A stretch of 64,000 bases of DNA from Arthrobacter psychrolactophilus (GCF_003219795.1 NZ_QJVC01000001.1:62001-126000); one strand, 5' to 3'. Numbered from the stretch's first letter, positions 1 to 8,689 are shown. Notes: generated by a model not told the origin, from the letters alone. Program-made: numbers and translations.

Positions 1-256
1 AGACGGCGAGTTTGATGGCTTTGGCTCCAAGGTTGGTGATCACAAAGCTCCCTTGCTGTGTGGCGCCAGCAGTCAATTCGTAGCTGAAATTGCTACGGGC
101 CGAGTCGCCTCCGGGCTTGACGCTCCACGACAGCTCGTCACCTTCAGTGGCGTGAGCGGTGCCAGACAGAAGCAAGAGGCTTGAGGTTGCCATGAGAATC
201 GCGGTGAGTAGGGCGAGCCACGTGGTGGGGTGTGCCGTGCGAGGGAGGATTTGCAT
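1..256 (-). CDS. Secreted DUF916/WxLIP-type surface protein, N-terminal part (cut by window edge)
   Basis: The reading frame starts at an ATG at 256, preceded by an AAGGAA ribosome site, and runs off the window at base 1, so about 85 residues are visible. Residues 1-35 form a Sec signal peptide: a hydrophobic leucine-rich core ends at an AHA cleavage site. The mature start reads ELSWSVKPGG, followed by FSYELTAGATQQGSFVITNL. That pattern is typical of the first beta-sandwich of DUF916 (WxLIP peptidoglycan-binding) proteins. In Firmicutes these partner WxL surface proteins, and the upstream gene here carries a WxL-like C-terminus. A C-terminal membrane anchor would be expected beyond the window. 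Family assignment rests on a short N-terminus and is therefore moderate. Confidence 0.6.
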   Translation of the reverse strand, partial: MQILPRTAHPTTWLALLTAILMATSSLLLLSGTAHATEGDELSWSVKPGGDSARSNFSYELTAGATQQGSFVITNLGAKAIKLAV

Positions 257-298
257 GATTTCCTTGGGTGGGACGGAGGTGCAGGGAAACGTGAAAAT

Positions 299-345
299 GG
301 GGTGCTGGGTTTTGCGGCGAAAAGCCCGCAAAAACCCAGCACCCC
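299..345 (-). terminator. GC-rich hairpin between the HtaA-WxL gene and the DUF916 gene
   Basis: Bases 299-317 and 326-345 are inverted copies differing by one bulged A, with an 8-base loop. On the minus strand the stem is followed by ATTTTC, not a full T tract. It could be a partial terminator or an mRNA-stabilising stem that sets different expression for the two neighbouring surface-protein genes. Confidence 0.5.
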
Positions 346-358
346 AGATGGCGCCTAG

Positions 359-1750
359 TTACTCACTGATAGCGGTGATGGTCAGTGTTGAGGTGTAGCT
401 GCCGGCCGAGGTTCCGGCAGGGGCCAAGAACGTCAATCCCGCATCCAAAGTTGCACTGCCGGCTGCTTCGGTTGAGGCAAGGGTGCGAGATTCGGCAAGG
501 CCGGGGTTTCCTGCGGTGACCGCGCCACCTTTGGTGACGGTGCCGACCGGGTTAGATGCTGCAGGAGTCCAGCCGAGGGCCGAACCGCTGAAGGACTTGC
601 CGCTGTTCGTGAAGTTGCTGGCCTTACCGTTGATGGTCCATCCGGCTGAACCCTCGCGATTGTCTTTTACGGTGATGCTCGGCAGTGCACCCGTTGCACC
701 AAAGGTGCCGCCGGCATTCTGCGTGGCTGTGCCCAGAGTGGCTGAGGTAGCGGCAATGCTCCAGGAGAATTCACCCGGCTCGGGGGTTACCGGAGCTTCC
801 GGGACAGTGACGTCAACGTTAACGCCGGTGTTGTCTCCGGCAGGTACCTCGGGCTCAGTCGCCGCGACGGTCCAGGCTACGGAGACGGGGGAAGCAACTT
901 TCCTAGGATCGGCGCCACCACCGGAGGAGTACCAGTACGGCTGTGTGCCGGTGGCGGCCTGGAAGGAAAGGAAGTCGGTCGGGAATGCGCCCGCGGCGGC
1001 GCCGCCGTTGACCTGGTTGACGCCAGCAGGGGCAAGGACGCCAAGGTAATCGGGATTCACGGTGAACCCATCATCATCAACGGTTACACCGGTGAGGTTG
1101 GCCAAGGTGATCTCTGTGGCGGGGATAGACGTCCATACAGTGGTGTCGCCCTGATCGGCGCCGTAGCCGCTGGCCGTGGCCTTCAACGTGGCCGTTCCAT
1201 CGGCCTTGACCTTGAGAACCGGGTTGCTAGCGCTCCAGTAGGTCAGGCCGCCGTAGAACACGGACGTGAAGGAGCCGGTCCAAGAGATCGTGGCAGTTCC
1301 GGTGACGGGATCAACTGTTCCAGTACCCTCTGCGAAAACGATTTTGTTCCCGCTCAGGGCGGCTGTGCCCACGGGGGAGACGGGGGTTCCTGCGCCCGTT
1401 TGGCACTTATTAGCCCAGGTGGCGGCGATTGTTGTGGCGTCCGGGCCATTCTTGACGACGGAAACATTGCCCTCGGTGGACTTGTAGAAGCCGTCAGCTT
1501 CGGTCCAGGCACGGCTTGAGCCGGTATTCCCGGCGGTGCCAGCGGAGAGGAAGTTGCAGCTGCCGTTGTAGGCTCCCGCGCCCGACTCGGCATTCAGACC
1601 CCAGCTCAGTTCCGCGCCGGAAACGGTGCTATCGGCGGCCTGTGCCGGGGCGACGGCGAAGGCACTGAAGGCAAGGGCTAGACCGGCAACGGCGGCAGTC
1701 GTTGCAAGGGGCTTGCGTACGAGGGACTTAACCCAACGGCGTGCAGTCAT
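359..1750 (-). CDS. HtaA-domain haem-binding surface protein with WxL-like C-terminal domain
   Basis: This 463-residue secreted protein starts at an ATG after GGAGAAATTT. A signal peptide (residues 1-39) ends at AQA. Residues about 45-215 are an HtaA domain, with the opening AELSWGLNAESGAGAYNGSC, the TAGNTGSSRAW segment and the FYGGLTYWSASNP motif; HtaA domains bind haem in Corynebacterium. After an acidic Pro/Val linker, residues about 325-463 carry GWTINGKASNF, ALGWTP and a final YTSTLTITAISE. These match the layout of WxL wall-binding domains. There is no C-terminal transmembrane helix, unlike classic HtaA, so anchoring would have to come from the WxL-like part. It is followed by a DUF916-type gene and preceded by a strong DtxR-type box, so iron control is likely. 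The HtaA call is firm; the WxL call is by motif only. Confidence 0.8.
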   Translation of the reverse strand: MTARRWVKSLVRKPLATTAAVAGLALAFSAFAVAPAQAADSTVSGAELSWGLNAESGAGAYNGSCNFLSAGTAGNTGSSRAWTEADGFYKSTEGNVSVVKNGPDATTIAATWANKCQTGAGTPVSPVGTAALSGNKIVFAEGTGTVDPVTGTATISWTGSFTSVFYGGLTYWSASNPVLKVKADGTATLKATASGYGADQGDTTVWTSIPATEITLANLTGVTVDDDGFTVNPDYLGVLAPAGVNQVNGGAAAGAFPTDFLSFQAATGTQPYWYSSGGGADPRKVASPVSVAWTVAATEPEVPAGDNTGVNVDVTVPEAPVTPEPGEFSWSIAATSATLGTATQNAGGTFGATGALPSITVKDNREGSAGWTINGKASNFTNSGKSFSGSALGWTPAASNPVGTVTKGGAVTAGNPGLAESRTLASTEAAGSATLDAGLTFLAPAGTSAGSYTSTLTITAISE

Positions 1751-1801
1751 AAATTTCTCCGAATTCTTGAAGGTAAAAGGTCATAGTGAAACCAATAGAA
1801 G

Positions 1802-1820
1802 TTAGCCTAGCCTACCCTAA
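1802..1820. promoter_or_regulatory. DtxR/IdeR-type iron box upstream of the HtaA-WxL gene
   Basis: The 19-base site TTAGCCTAGCCTACCCTAA matches the DtxR consensus TTAGGTTAGSCTAACCTAA at 16 of 19 positions by hand alignment. It lies 52 bases upstream of the start codon at 1750. A second half-site, TTAGGTTAA, lies at 1836-1844. This suggests an internal iron-repressed promoter separating the HtaA-WxL/DUF916 unit from the upstream hmu operon. Confidence 0.75.
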
Positions 1821-1860
1821 TCATTTAAGTGAAAATTAGGTTAAATAAAACTTGCGTATT

Positions 1861-3138
1861 TTAGTTTCGTGTGGATTTTTCTAGGAACGGCAATTGCAAC
1901 CAGCGGCGTTTGAAGCCAACCCAAGTGAACGCCGAGAGCCCCAATAGTGCCGCCGATGACCACAGCAAAGCATCTCGATGATTCTTTGCGATGTCGACAA
2001 CTTGCGGGATAAAGGAGCCACCCAACCAGTTCATGGTCTGGGCCACCGGAGTTGCGGCTGTGCGGACGATACCGGCCACTGGAGCGGTGCCAGTTACCGT
2101 TCCTGATGCTTGCTGCGGCGCAGCTGTTGCAGGAACCGCCGGCAGGCTTCCCCCTGATGTTGCTGTTGGCGGTGAGGTTGGCGTGACGATTGCAGGAATT
2201 GGTATTGTCACAGGGATATCTGCGGAGTAACTGATGTAAAGCGTGGAAGCCACTTTGGCGGCATCTCGCAGGCCACCAGAGGAATACCAGTAGGCGCCCT
2301 GACCAGTTGACGTCTGGAAATCGAGGAAGTCCTGGGGGAAAGCTCCCCAATTGGCATTACCGCCATCTCGATTTTGGATGGGTTCGACGCCTGCTGCAAG
2401 GACTTTTCGGTAAGCAGGATCGGTGACGATGCCTTTATCCCCAAGGGCCACATTTGGCAGGGTTGCCAACGTGACCATGCGTTTCGGCAGGGAAGACCAG
2501 GATGTGGTGTCTGAACGATCTGCGGCATAGCCACTGACTTCGGCCCGCAACGTTCCCTTGCCGTTTTCAACGGACAGGATTGGATCGATCACCGACCAGT
2601 AGGTCATGCCTCCGTACATGGCCACCGTGAAGGAACCTCGCCACTGAATGCTGGCGCTTCCCTCGCCGGCGTTGATGGTTCCGGTGCCACCATCGATGAC
2701 GGCTTGGGCGCCGGTTCCTGTCTCCTTTGCGGTTGTTCCAACAGCTTTCCCGTTGGCCGCCAAACACTTTCCGTTCCAAGAGTCGATGACCCATTTGCCT
2801 GCGGAATCAGGTTTTTCGATCCGAGTATTGGCTTGTGATGCCGCGTAGAGCCCATCCTCTAAAGTCCAGATACGGGATGAGCCGGTATCTCCGGCAGTTC
2901 CAGCAGACAAGAAATGGCATCCGCCAAAGTAGGCCCCGGACGTCACTTCTTGGTTGAGTCCCCACCGAAGCTGCGCATCAGTTACCGAGATCGCTGTTGC
3001 GCCAGGAATAACCACATCGACGGAGATGCCCGGGTTATCGCTCGTCTCCGTTGCGGCCTGTGCCGGGAAGGAAAGTGCCATTGGGGCGGTGATCAGGACG
3101 GCGATTAGACTCAGAGATGCCCACAAATGCCGCGTCAT
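1861..3138 (-). CDS. HtaA-domain haem-binding protein with C-terminal membrane anchor
   Basis: This 425-residue protein has a signal peptide (residues 1-29, ending AQA). Its HtaA domain covers about residues 45-215, with AQLRWGLNQEVTSGAYFGGC, TAGDTGSSRIW and YGGMTYWSVIDP. A Pro/Thr/Ala-rich stalk follows (about 320-360). A C-terminal transmembrane helix, ALLWSSAALLGLSAFTWVGF, is followed by the basic stop-transfer residues KRR. This is the classic HtaA layout: haem is bound outside the membrane and handed to HmuT. The start codon overlaps the preceding stop as ATGA, with GGAGGAACTTGT upstream, so translation is coupled to the hmu operon. It is the last gene of that transcript before the internal iron box. 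Confidence 0.85.
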   Translation of the reverse strand: MTRHLWASLSLIAVLITAPMALSFPAQAATETSDNPGISVDVVIPGATAISVTDAQLRWGLNQEVTSGAYFGGCHFLSAGTAGDTGSSRIWTLEDGLYAASQANTRIEKPDSAGKWVIDSWNGKCLAANGKAVGTTAKETGTGAQAVIDGGTGTINAGEGSASIQWRGSFTVAMYGGMTYWSVIDPILSVENGKGTLRAEVSGYAADRSDTTSWSSLPKRMVTLATLPNVALGDKGIVTDPAYRKVLAAGVEPIQNRDGGNANWGAFPQDFLDFQTSTGQGAYWYSSGGLRDAAKVASTLYISYSADIPVTIPIPAIVTPTSPPTATSGGSLPAVPATAAPQQASGTVTGTAPVAGIVRTAATPVAQTMNWLGGSFIPQVVDIAKNHRDALLWSSAALLGLSAFTWVGFKRRWLQLPFLEKSTRN

Positions 3139-4331
3139 ACAAGTTCCTCCACGGGTTGCTCAAGTGGAGAAAGTTGATCACTCGTTCGTGTTCTCCGAGC
3201 TGATTTTCGTCGTTCTAGTGCCGTCACGAGGGAACTGATGGCGACGATGAGGAGTAGGGCGGCTGCAACAATGACAGCGACCAGGGCCCACCAGATGCCG
3301 GGAGCTTCTTGCTCGGCTGCAACGGTTAGGCCGGCTTGATTGGCCATGACGCTAAACTCGGCGGTGGCTGTGGCCTTTGAGCCCGCGCCCAAGAGGGTGA
3401 GCCTATGCGTTCCAGCTGCCATATCCGCTGGAATTTGAACGGCGCCAGCGACTTCGCCGAAGCTTCCGGCAACAAGAGGTCCCGCGGCGGTCACGCCGCC
3501 CGCAAGGGTGGCTGCCAGCTGCTCTCCAGGGGCGAAACCTTGCCCCGTGAAACTGAGAACATTCCCGGCAAGTACCGTTTTCTGAGTAATGCCCAGCGAT
3601 GCTTTACCGTCGGTAGTAGCCTTCGGGACCGTGCCCGACGTCGTACTGGAAGCCCCAGCGCCCGCAACAGGCCCCGCTGGATTTTCAGCGAGGCTATCTC
3701 CTGATGCCACGGGTAGTTGCGCGATCTGCCCGGCCGCCGAAGCGAAACTTATGGGTGCGAAGCTTTCGTTATTTGAGTTGATAACACCGTGGGCACCAAA
3801 GGTGAAGATGCCGCATTGCACCTCGCGGCAGTCAAAGGTTTCACTGCCACCACTGGCTGATTCGGCGCTAAAGATCGGTCCGGGAATGACCATGGAAAGG
3901 CTGAAGGAACCATCGGCTGTGAGTGTGCCACCGTTGGCCGATTCGGCGGTGCTGGAGCCAGGGAACGCGACGAAGCGTTGGTACCCGCTGTTGTCTTTTG
4001 ACTGGGAGTCGGCGACGTAGAAGAAATCAGAACCAGATTTTCCACCTTGGCTCGGCGCCCAGGAGCTTGTATTGGGGGCATAACCGAAAACTACGTAAAT
4101 GCCGCCAAATGCTTTGGGTATGGATTGCAAGCCAGACCCTGAAACGGTAATGGTTGTGGCGGCATCGGCGGCGGCCGCTCCGTTACCCAGAGAGGAGGCA
4201 ATTGAAATATTGCCGGCCGCAGCGGCCGGGCTGGCTGGTATGCCGAGCAGTAGCGGTGTTGCGGCAAGAGCGAGAGTAATCGCGGCCGCCCGAATTCCTC
4301 GTCGGCCGTGCATCTTTTGTGGCGCCGTCAT
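3135..4331 (-). CDS. Secreted, membrane-anchored surface protein of the haem-uptake operon
   Basis: The 398-residue product has a signal peptide (residues about 1-38, ending AAAA). An Ig-like or neocarzinostatin-like beta domain follows, with TTITVSGSGLQ and GGIYVVFGY, of a kind often found next to HtaA proteins. A pair of cysteines in FDCREVQCGIF could form a disulfide. A Gly/Ala/Ser-rich middle section leads to a second beta repeat, VLAGNVLSFTGQGFAPGEQL (about 255-330). A transmembrane helix near residue 350 (WWALVAVIVAAALLLIVAIS) precedes a basic cytoplasmic tail. ATGA overlaps join it to hmuV and to the downstream HtaA gene. Its biochemical role is not known to me; by context it assists haem capture or relay. 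Confidence 0.65.
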   Translation of the reverse strand: MTAPQKMHGRRGIRAAAITLALAATPLLLGIPASPAAAAGNISIASSLGNGAAAADAATTITVSGSGLQSIPKAFGGIYVVFGYAPNTSSWAPSQGGKSGSDFFYVADSQSKDNSGYQRFVAFPGSSTAESANGGTLTADGSFSLSMVIPGPIFSAESASGGSETFDCREVQCGIFTFGAHGVINSNNESFAPISFASAAGQIAQLPVASGDSLAENPAGPVAGAGASSTTSGTVPKATTDGKASLGITQKTVLAGNVLSFTGQGFAPGEQLAATLAGGVTAAGPLVAGSFGEVAGAVQIPADMAAGTHRLTLLGAGSKATATAEFSVMANQAGLTVAAEQEAPGIWWALVAVIVAAALLLIVAISSLVTALERRKSARRTRTSDQLSPLEQPVEELV

Positions 4332-5146
4332 ACGAGTTCCTCCTCGAGTGCTTGATAAGTGTGAAGGTGAGGGCGAAGCGGCATCACGACTAAACCACCC
4401 GAATCTGGTAGGTCAATGACGGCAACCGGGTGTCGGTACACCTCGCTGAGAATCTGGGGTTGCAAGACTTCTCTCGGGGTGCCGCTGGCATGAATACTTC
4501 CTGCATTGAGCAACACAATGCGATCGGCATAGGCTGCGGCCAAAGAGAGATCATGAAGGACGACGACGACCGCGGCGCCTGCTCCTGTCCTCTCCCGTGC
4601 CCGGCTGAGGACTAACTCCTGATATCGGATGTCCATGGCTGCCGTAGGTTCATCAAGGAAGATCAGTGGCGTCTCTTGAGCTAGTACTCGGGCGAAAGCA
4701 ACGCGTGATTTTTCCCCTCCGGACAGCGTGGGAAAACTACGATCCGCCAGGGCTGTGGTTTCGGCGCTGACTTTAGCAAGTTCGACGACGGAGTCATCGT
4801 GGTCCACAAATTCCGTTCCGGTCCACGGTGAACGGCCCATCCGAACAACATCGTCAGCGCTGAAGGAGAAGGACACCTTGGAATCTTGCATCTGAACTGA
4901 TCTCAGGCGTGCAAGATCTTTTACCTTCCACTGCTCTAGGGTGAGCCCATTGATGGAAATGGTGCCAGAATCGAGTTTCACATCCCCGCTGAGCGCGGCG
5001 AGGAACGTCGATTTACCCGCACCGTTGGGACCAACAAGGGCGACGACTTCGCCAGCGAAAAGATCAAAGTCAATATCGTCGAGAACGTTCTGCCCAGACA
5101 AGCTCAAACGAGCACCGCGACTTTGCAAGAGTGGTTTTGCTGTCAT
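4328..5146 (-). CDS. hmuV: Haem ABC transporter ATP-binding protein HmuV
   Basis: This 272-residue cytoplasmic ATPase energises import of haem through HmuU. Walker A GPNGAGKST is at residues 39-47, the ABC signature LSGGE at 141-145, Walker B LIFLDEP at 161-167, and the H-loop is the histidine in VVLHDLS. Length and the QMQDSKVSFSFSADDVV segment fit the FecE/HmuV/BtuD branch. The start overlaps the hmuU stop by four bases (ATGA) and its own stop overlaps the next start in the same way. The alternative, a siderophore transporter ATPase, is less likely because HtaA proteins are encoded alongside. Confidence 0.9.
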   Translation of the reverse strand: MTAKPLLQSRGARLSLSGQNVLDDIDFDLFAGEVVALVGPNGAGKSTFLAALSGDVKLDSGTISINGLTLEQWKVKDLARLRSVQMQDSKVSFSFSADDVVRMGRSPWTGTEFVDHDDSVVELAKVSAETTALADRSFPTLSGGEKSRVAFARVLAQETPLIFLDEPTAAMDIRYQELVLSRARERTGAGAAVVVVLHDLSLAAAYADRIVLLNAGSIHASGTPREVLQPQILSEVYRHPVAVIDLPDSGGLVVMPLRPHLHTYQALEEELV

Positions 5147-6279
5147 GACCAGCCGCCGTCATGCTTTCGCGTGCGGCGAATGAGCCAGAAGAAGAAGGGG
5201 CCTCCAACTAACGCTGTCAGCATGCCGATGGGTAGATCTGCATTGGGAACCAATGTCCGTGCCGAAGTGTCTGCAGCGAGAAGTAGGAGCGCACCGCCGA
5301 GAGCGCTCGCTGGCAAGAGCGCCTTGTGGCCCGGACCCATGGCCATTCGCAAGATGTGCGGAACGACCAATCCGACAAAGCCGATGATGCCAGCGAATGC
5401 AACCGCTACACCGGTCAAGATAGCCACGATGATGATGACTTGAATGCGCAGACGTTCAACGTCGACGCCTAGGTGCCGTGCCGGGCGTTCACCTAGCGCG
5501 AGTAAATCCAGCTTGTGCGTGAGGAAGAAGGCCAGTGCGATTCCGATGATTGTGACGGGTCCGGCGACGAAAACGTTGTCCCACCGGGTGCCGTTGAGCG
5601 ATCCAAGTTGCCAGAAGATAATTTCTTCACGGGAAGAGTTATCGCCGAGAAATGTCATGAGGGCAATGACCGCACCGCCCACGGCATTGATGGCCACGCC
5701 CGTCAACACCAGCGTGACTACTTCGGTGCGCCCACCCGATCGGGCGGTGGCATAAACCAGGGCTGTGGCCACGAGCCCGCCAAGGAAAGCGGCGAATGCC
5801 ACGGTCCACGTACCGAAGAAGTTCAACCCAAACACGATCACGACGCAGGCGAAGGCTGCAGCTCCCGAGGAAACACCCACAACGCCTGGCTCCGCCAAGG
5901 GATTACCGAATACTCCCTGCATCAACACGCCGGAGCAGGCGAGAGCTGCCCCCACAACAATGGCCATGACGACTCGCGGAAAACGGACCGCCCATAACGC
6001 CGACTCGGCGTAAGGATGCTCCGGCAGCGCGCCCCACGGTAATCCAAACCGGTGCAGGACACTGGCCAAAACCTCAGAGGGGCTCAACTGCATTTGGCCA
6101 ATGCCCGCAGAAGCTAGTGCCATAACAATGACAGCAAGACCAAGGGCGGCAATAAGCAGTCCTGAGGTGGTCCGACGTCGTGCGGGGCCTGTAGACCTGG
6201 TCGAGGGAGCCTCAGGAACCGCATTTTCGGACCGCGCCGTAGTGTTAAGAGATAGCGGGAGCAGCTTTGCTGGCGTCAT
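5143..6279 (-). CDS. hmuU: Haem ABC transporter permease HmuU (FecCD family)
   Basis: A 378-residue polytopic inner-membrane protein of the FecCD/BtuC family that forms the haem channel. It shows about ten hydrophobic segments and the family landmarks RFPRVVMAIVVGAALACSG, GNPLAEPGVVGVSSGAA, LGSLNGTRWD and GFVGLVVPHILRMAMGPGHK; the last is the coupling region that contacts the ATPase. The first 35 residues are hydrophilic with TARRRT before the first helix. The ATG overlaps the hmuT stop (ATGA), so hmuT, hmuU and hmuV are translationally coupled. Confidence 0.9.
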   Translation of the reverse strand: MTPAKLLPLSLNTTARSENAVPEAPSTRSTGPARRRTTSGLLIAALGLAVIVMALASAGIGQMQLSPSEVLASVLHRFGLPWGALPEHPYAESALWAVRFPRVVMAIVVGAALACSGVLMQGVFGNPLAEPGVVGVSSGAAAFACVVIVFGLNFFGTWTVAFAAFLGGLVATALVYATARSGGRTEVVTLVLTGVAINAVGGAVIALMTFLGDNSSREEIIFWQLGSLNGTRWDNVFVAGPVTIIGIALAFFLTHKLDLLALGERPARHLGVDVERLRIQVIIIVAILTGVAVAFAGIIGFVGLVVPHILRMAMGPGHKALLPASALGGALLLLAADTSARTLVPNADLPIGMLTALVGGPFFFWLIRRTRKHDGGWS

Positions 6280-7376
6280 TTGGCTGCCGCTGCGGGGGCG
6301 TATATGGCCACGGAAAGTGCCTCGAGAACGGCGGCAGAGTTGGGGCCAAAACTGAGCACGTCGGAGTCCGACATATCAACGATGCGACGTTTTGTTCCGG
6401 CCGCGGTGAGGGCCAAGGCTGGAACAGAATCCAGGATTCCATCGATGCCTCCGGCGGATTCCAGCCCACTGCTCATCATGATGATGAGATCTGGTTTAGC
6501 TTCGATCAGGGCCTCGTCGGTCATGGGCCGCATGCCTCTCCAGCCGATCTCCGTGGCAATGTCGACCCCGCCAAGTGACGTGATGAGTGAATCTGCTCCG
6601 GATCCCTCGCCGAACAGATAATAGACACCGGCCTGGCCGCGGGCGTAGAGGAAGAGCATGCGTAAGCGATCATTGCCGGAGGGGGCAATGTCTTTGATCT
6701 GGGCACTAATAGTTGAAACTTCGCTGGCGGTGCGCTCGGCAAGTTTTGTTCCTTGCTCGGTGACGCCCAGCGCCGTAGCGATTTGAGTGATCATCTCGCC
6801 GGCGTTTTCCAGACTGCGGTGAGAATCAACAACGAAAACGGGGATCCCGGCGTCTCGCATCTGTAAAACGACGTCCCACGGGCCCAGCGAGGAATCGGTG
6901 ATGATGACGGTCGGTGCGAGCTGCAGGATTGCTTCGGCGTTGAGTTGGTGGCCGTCATGAGTCACGAGGGGGAGGTCCTTGATTTCAGCAAAATCAGAGG
7001 AGGTATCCCGGCCGACAACGTTCTTACCGAGTCCAAGATCGAACACGATGCGTGAAGACGTGCCATAGAGGTCGATCGGCAAGATGCGAGAAACATCGGT
7101 AATCGAGACGTTGCTGCCCTGAGCATCGGTCACCTGGACGGGAAGTGCCGGTTCGGGCTCTTGCGCCACGGGATTCAAGACCGCGGTGGTGAGCCGAGCG
7201 GTGGAAGGACCTTCGTAGTCCTTGGGGTTGTCAACGAGCTGCGCCGCGCTCAATGCGACACCAGCTGAATCGGTGTGCGATGGCGTCATCGCAGAGCAGC
7301 CGCTGAGAAACAAGGCGCATGTCATCAGCAAGGTCAGGGATGCCGTGGCCAGACGGCGGAAGGGAGGGGTGGGCAC
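6276..7376 (-). CDS. hmuT: Haem-binding lipoprotein HmuT of the haem ABC transporter
   Basis: The 366-residue substrate-binding lipoprotein starts at GTG 7376, with AAAAGGA eight bases upstream. The signal peptide ends in lipobox LSGC (residues 24-27), so Cys27 would be lipidated. The body is a type III periplasmic-binding fold, with DLYGTSSRIVFDLGLGKNVVGRD, LNAEAILQLAPTVIITDSSLGPWDVVLQMRDAGIPVFVVDS and the long interlobe helix. These are typical of HmuT/ChuT. It is the first gene of the operon and sits about 80 bases downstream of a DtxR-type box, so it should be expressed under low iron. Confidence 0.9.
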   Translation of the reverse strand: MPTPPFRRLATASLTLLMTCALFLSGCSAMTPSHTDSAGVALSAAQLVDNPKDYEGPSTARLTTAVLNPVAQEPEPALPVQVTDAQGSNVSITDVSRILPIDLYGTSSRIVFDLGLGKNVVGRDTSSDFAEIKDLPLVTHDGHQLNAEAILQLAPTVIITDSSLGPWDVVLQMRDAGIPVFVVDSHRSLENAGEMITQIATALGVTEQGTKLAERTASEVSTISAQIKDIAPSGNDRLRMLFLYARGQAGVYYLFGEGSGADSLITSLGGVDIATEIGWRGMRPMTDEALIEAKPDLIIMMSSGLESAGGIDGILDSVPALALTAAGTKRRIVDMSDSDVLSFGPNSAAVLEALSVAIYAPAAAAK

Positions 7377-7455
7377 TGCGTGGTCCTTTTGCGGTTCAAA
7401 GTTGGGGCATCGCGAGGTGGCGCAGTTCTGACCTCATAGAGGCGAAACGTTGCGC

Positions 7456-7474
7456 AATGGTAATGCTAACCTAA
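7456..7474. promoter_or_regulatory. DtxR/IdeR-type iron box of the hmuTUV operon
   Basis: Read on the minus strand the site is TTAGGTTAGCATTACCATT, which has one perfect half (TTAGGTTAG) and 14 of 19 matches to the DtxR consensus by hand alignment. The surrounding AT-rich tract (7461-7510) sits in GC-rich DNA, consistent with a promoter. Position is suitable for repression of hmuT transcription by iron-loaded DtxR. Confidence 0.65.
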
Positions 7475-7630
7475 CTTTCTAAAATAAGGTTACGCAAATG
7501 TGTCTAAATTACTTTTGCGGATTTTGGATCTCCACAGTTAGCTCCTACCGCGGAGCGAAATTGTGGATCCGAAACTGCTCGCGAAGTTCTACAAAGCCTG
7601 ACCATCAGGGGAACGGTCTAGAATTGCTGG

Positions 7631-8638
7631 ATGAAAAACTCCCTCATGCACTTGCCAAAAGCTGAGCTGCACCTCCATATCGAAGGCACGCTCGAACCAG
7701 AGCTGATCCTAGAATTGGCCGCCCGGAACGGGATAACCCTGCCGTTCCCCAGCCTGGAGGCTTTACGGGAGCAATATGAATTCAGTGATCTACAGTCTTT
7801 CCTAAACCTTTACTACGCCAATATGGCCGTCTTGATCACCGAGGCGGACTTTGCCGATATGACCCGCGCGTATCTGCGGCGGGCCAAGGAATGCGGGGTG
7901 CGTCATGCAGAGATCATGTTTGATCCGCAGGCGCACCTCGCCCGGGGCATCGCACTGGAGACAGTGGTTGACGGCATCCACTCTGCTTTGTCGTCCAGCG
8001 AGGCCGAATTTGGCATCAGTACCGGATTGATAGCCGCCTTCCTGCGGGACGAAACAGAGGATTCGGCACTTGCCGTCCTCGAAGAACTACTGGCTATTGA
8101 CGCGCCCATAATCGGCATTGGTTTGGATTCCGCTGAGGTGGGCAATCCGCCGTCGAAGTTCATCCGCTTGTTCCAGCGGGCCAGGGACGCCGGATTGCGG
8201 TTGGTTGCGCACGCGGGTGAAGAAGGCCCCGCGAGTTATGTTGTAGACGCCCTAGATCTGCTCGGCGTAGAACGGATCGACCATGGCATCAGGTCTGTCG
8301 AGGACCCGGCTCTCGTGGCGCGACTAGTCGCGGAACAAATTCCACTGACGGTGTGCCCGCTATCGAATGTGCGCTTGCGTGCCGTGGACACTCTTGCGGA
8401 GCACCCGCTGCCGCACATGTTGGCGGCAGGCATGAACGTCTCCGTGAACTCGGATGATCCGGCCTACTTTGGCGGCTACGCTGGCACGAACTTTGAGCAG
8501 CTGGAAGACGTGTTTGGTTGGGGAGCCGCGGCTGCCCTGACCCTGGCCGGCAACTCCGTGCGTTCATCGTTCGCGAGCCAGGAGCGCAAGAATGAATTGC
8601 TGGCCGACATCGAGCAGTGGGGCGCCGCACAGGATTAA
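7631..8638 (+). CDS. add: Adenosine deaminase
   Basis: A 335-residue cytoplasmic zinc enzyme that deaminates adenosine to inosine in purine salvage. Metal and catalytic motifs are all visible: HLHIEGT with His14 and His16 near the N-terminus, VAHAGEEGPAS (His and Glu), ERIDHGIRS, LTVCPLSN and VNSDDPAYFG, whose aspartate is the last zinc ligand. Length is normal for bacterial Add. It stands alone, divergent from the hmu locus and converging on the LysE gene. An adenine deaminase is possible, since the two are close relatives. Confidence 0.88.
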   Translation: MKNSLMHLPKAELHLHIEGTLEPELILELAARNGITLPFPSLEALREQYEFSDLQSFLNLYYANMAVLITEADFADMTRAYLRRAKECGVRHAEIMFDPQAHLARGIALETVVDGIHSALSSSEAEFGISTGLIAAFLRDETEDSALAVLEELLAIDAPIIGIGLDSAEVGNPPSKFIRLFQRARDAGLRLVAHAGEEGPASYVVDALDLLGVERIDHGIRSVEDPALVARLVAEQIPLTVCPLSNVRLRAVDTLAEHPLPHMLAAGMNVSVNSDDPAYFGGYAGTNFEQLEDVFGWGAAAALTLAGNSVRSSFASQERKNELLADIEQWGAAQD

Positions 8639-8657
8639 CGCGGCGCCCGCGTGAGGT

Positions 8658-8689
8658 CTGGTTGTTCTCGTCTAGACGAGAGCAACCAG
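8658..8689. terminator. Bidirectional hairpin between add and the LysE gene
   Basis: Bases 8658-8673 and 8674-8689 are inverted copies with a single mismatch (a GU pair in RNA), centred on TCTAGA. The stem includes the last codons and the stop codon of the LysE-type gene and lies just after add. It could end both converging transcripts, though no T tract follows. Confidence 0.45.
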
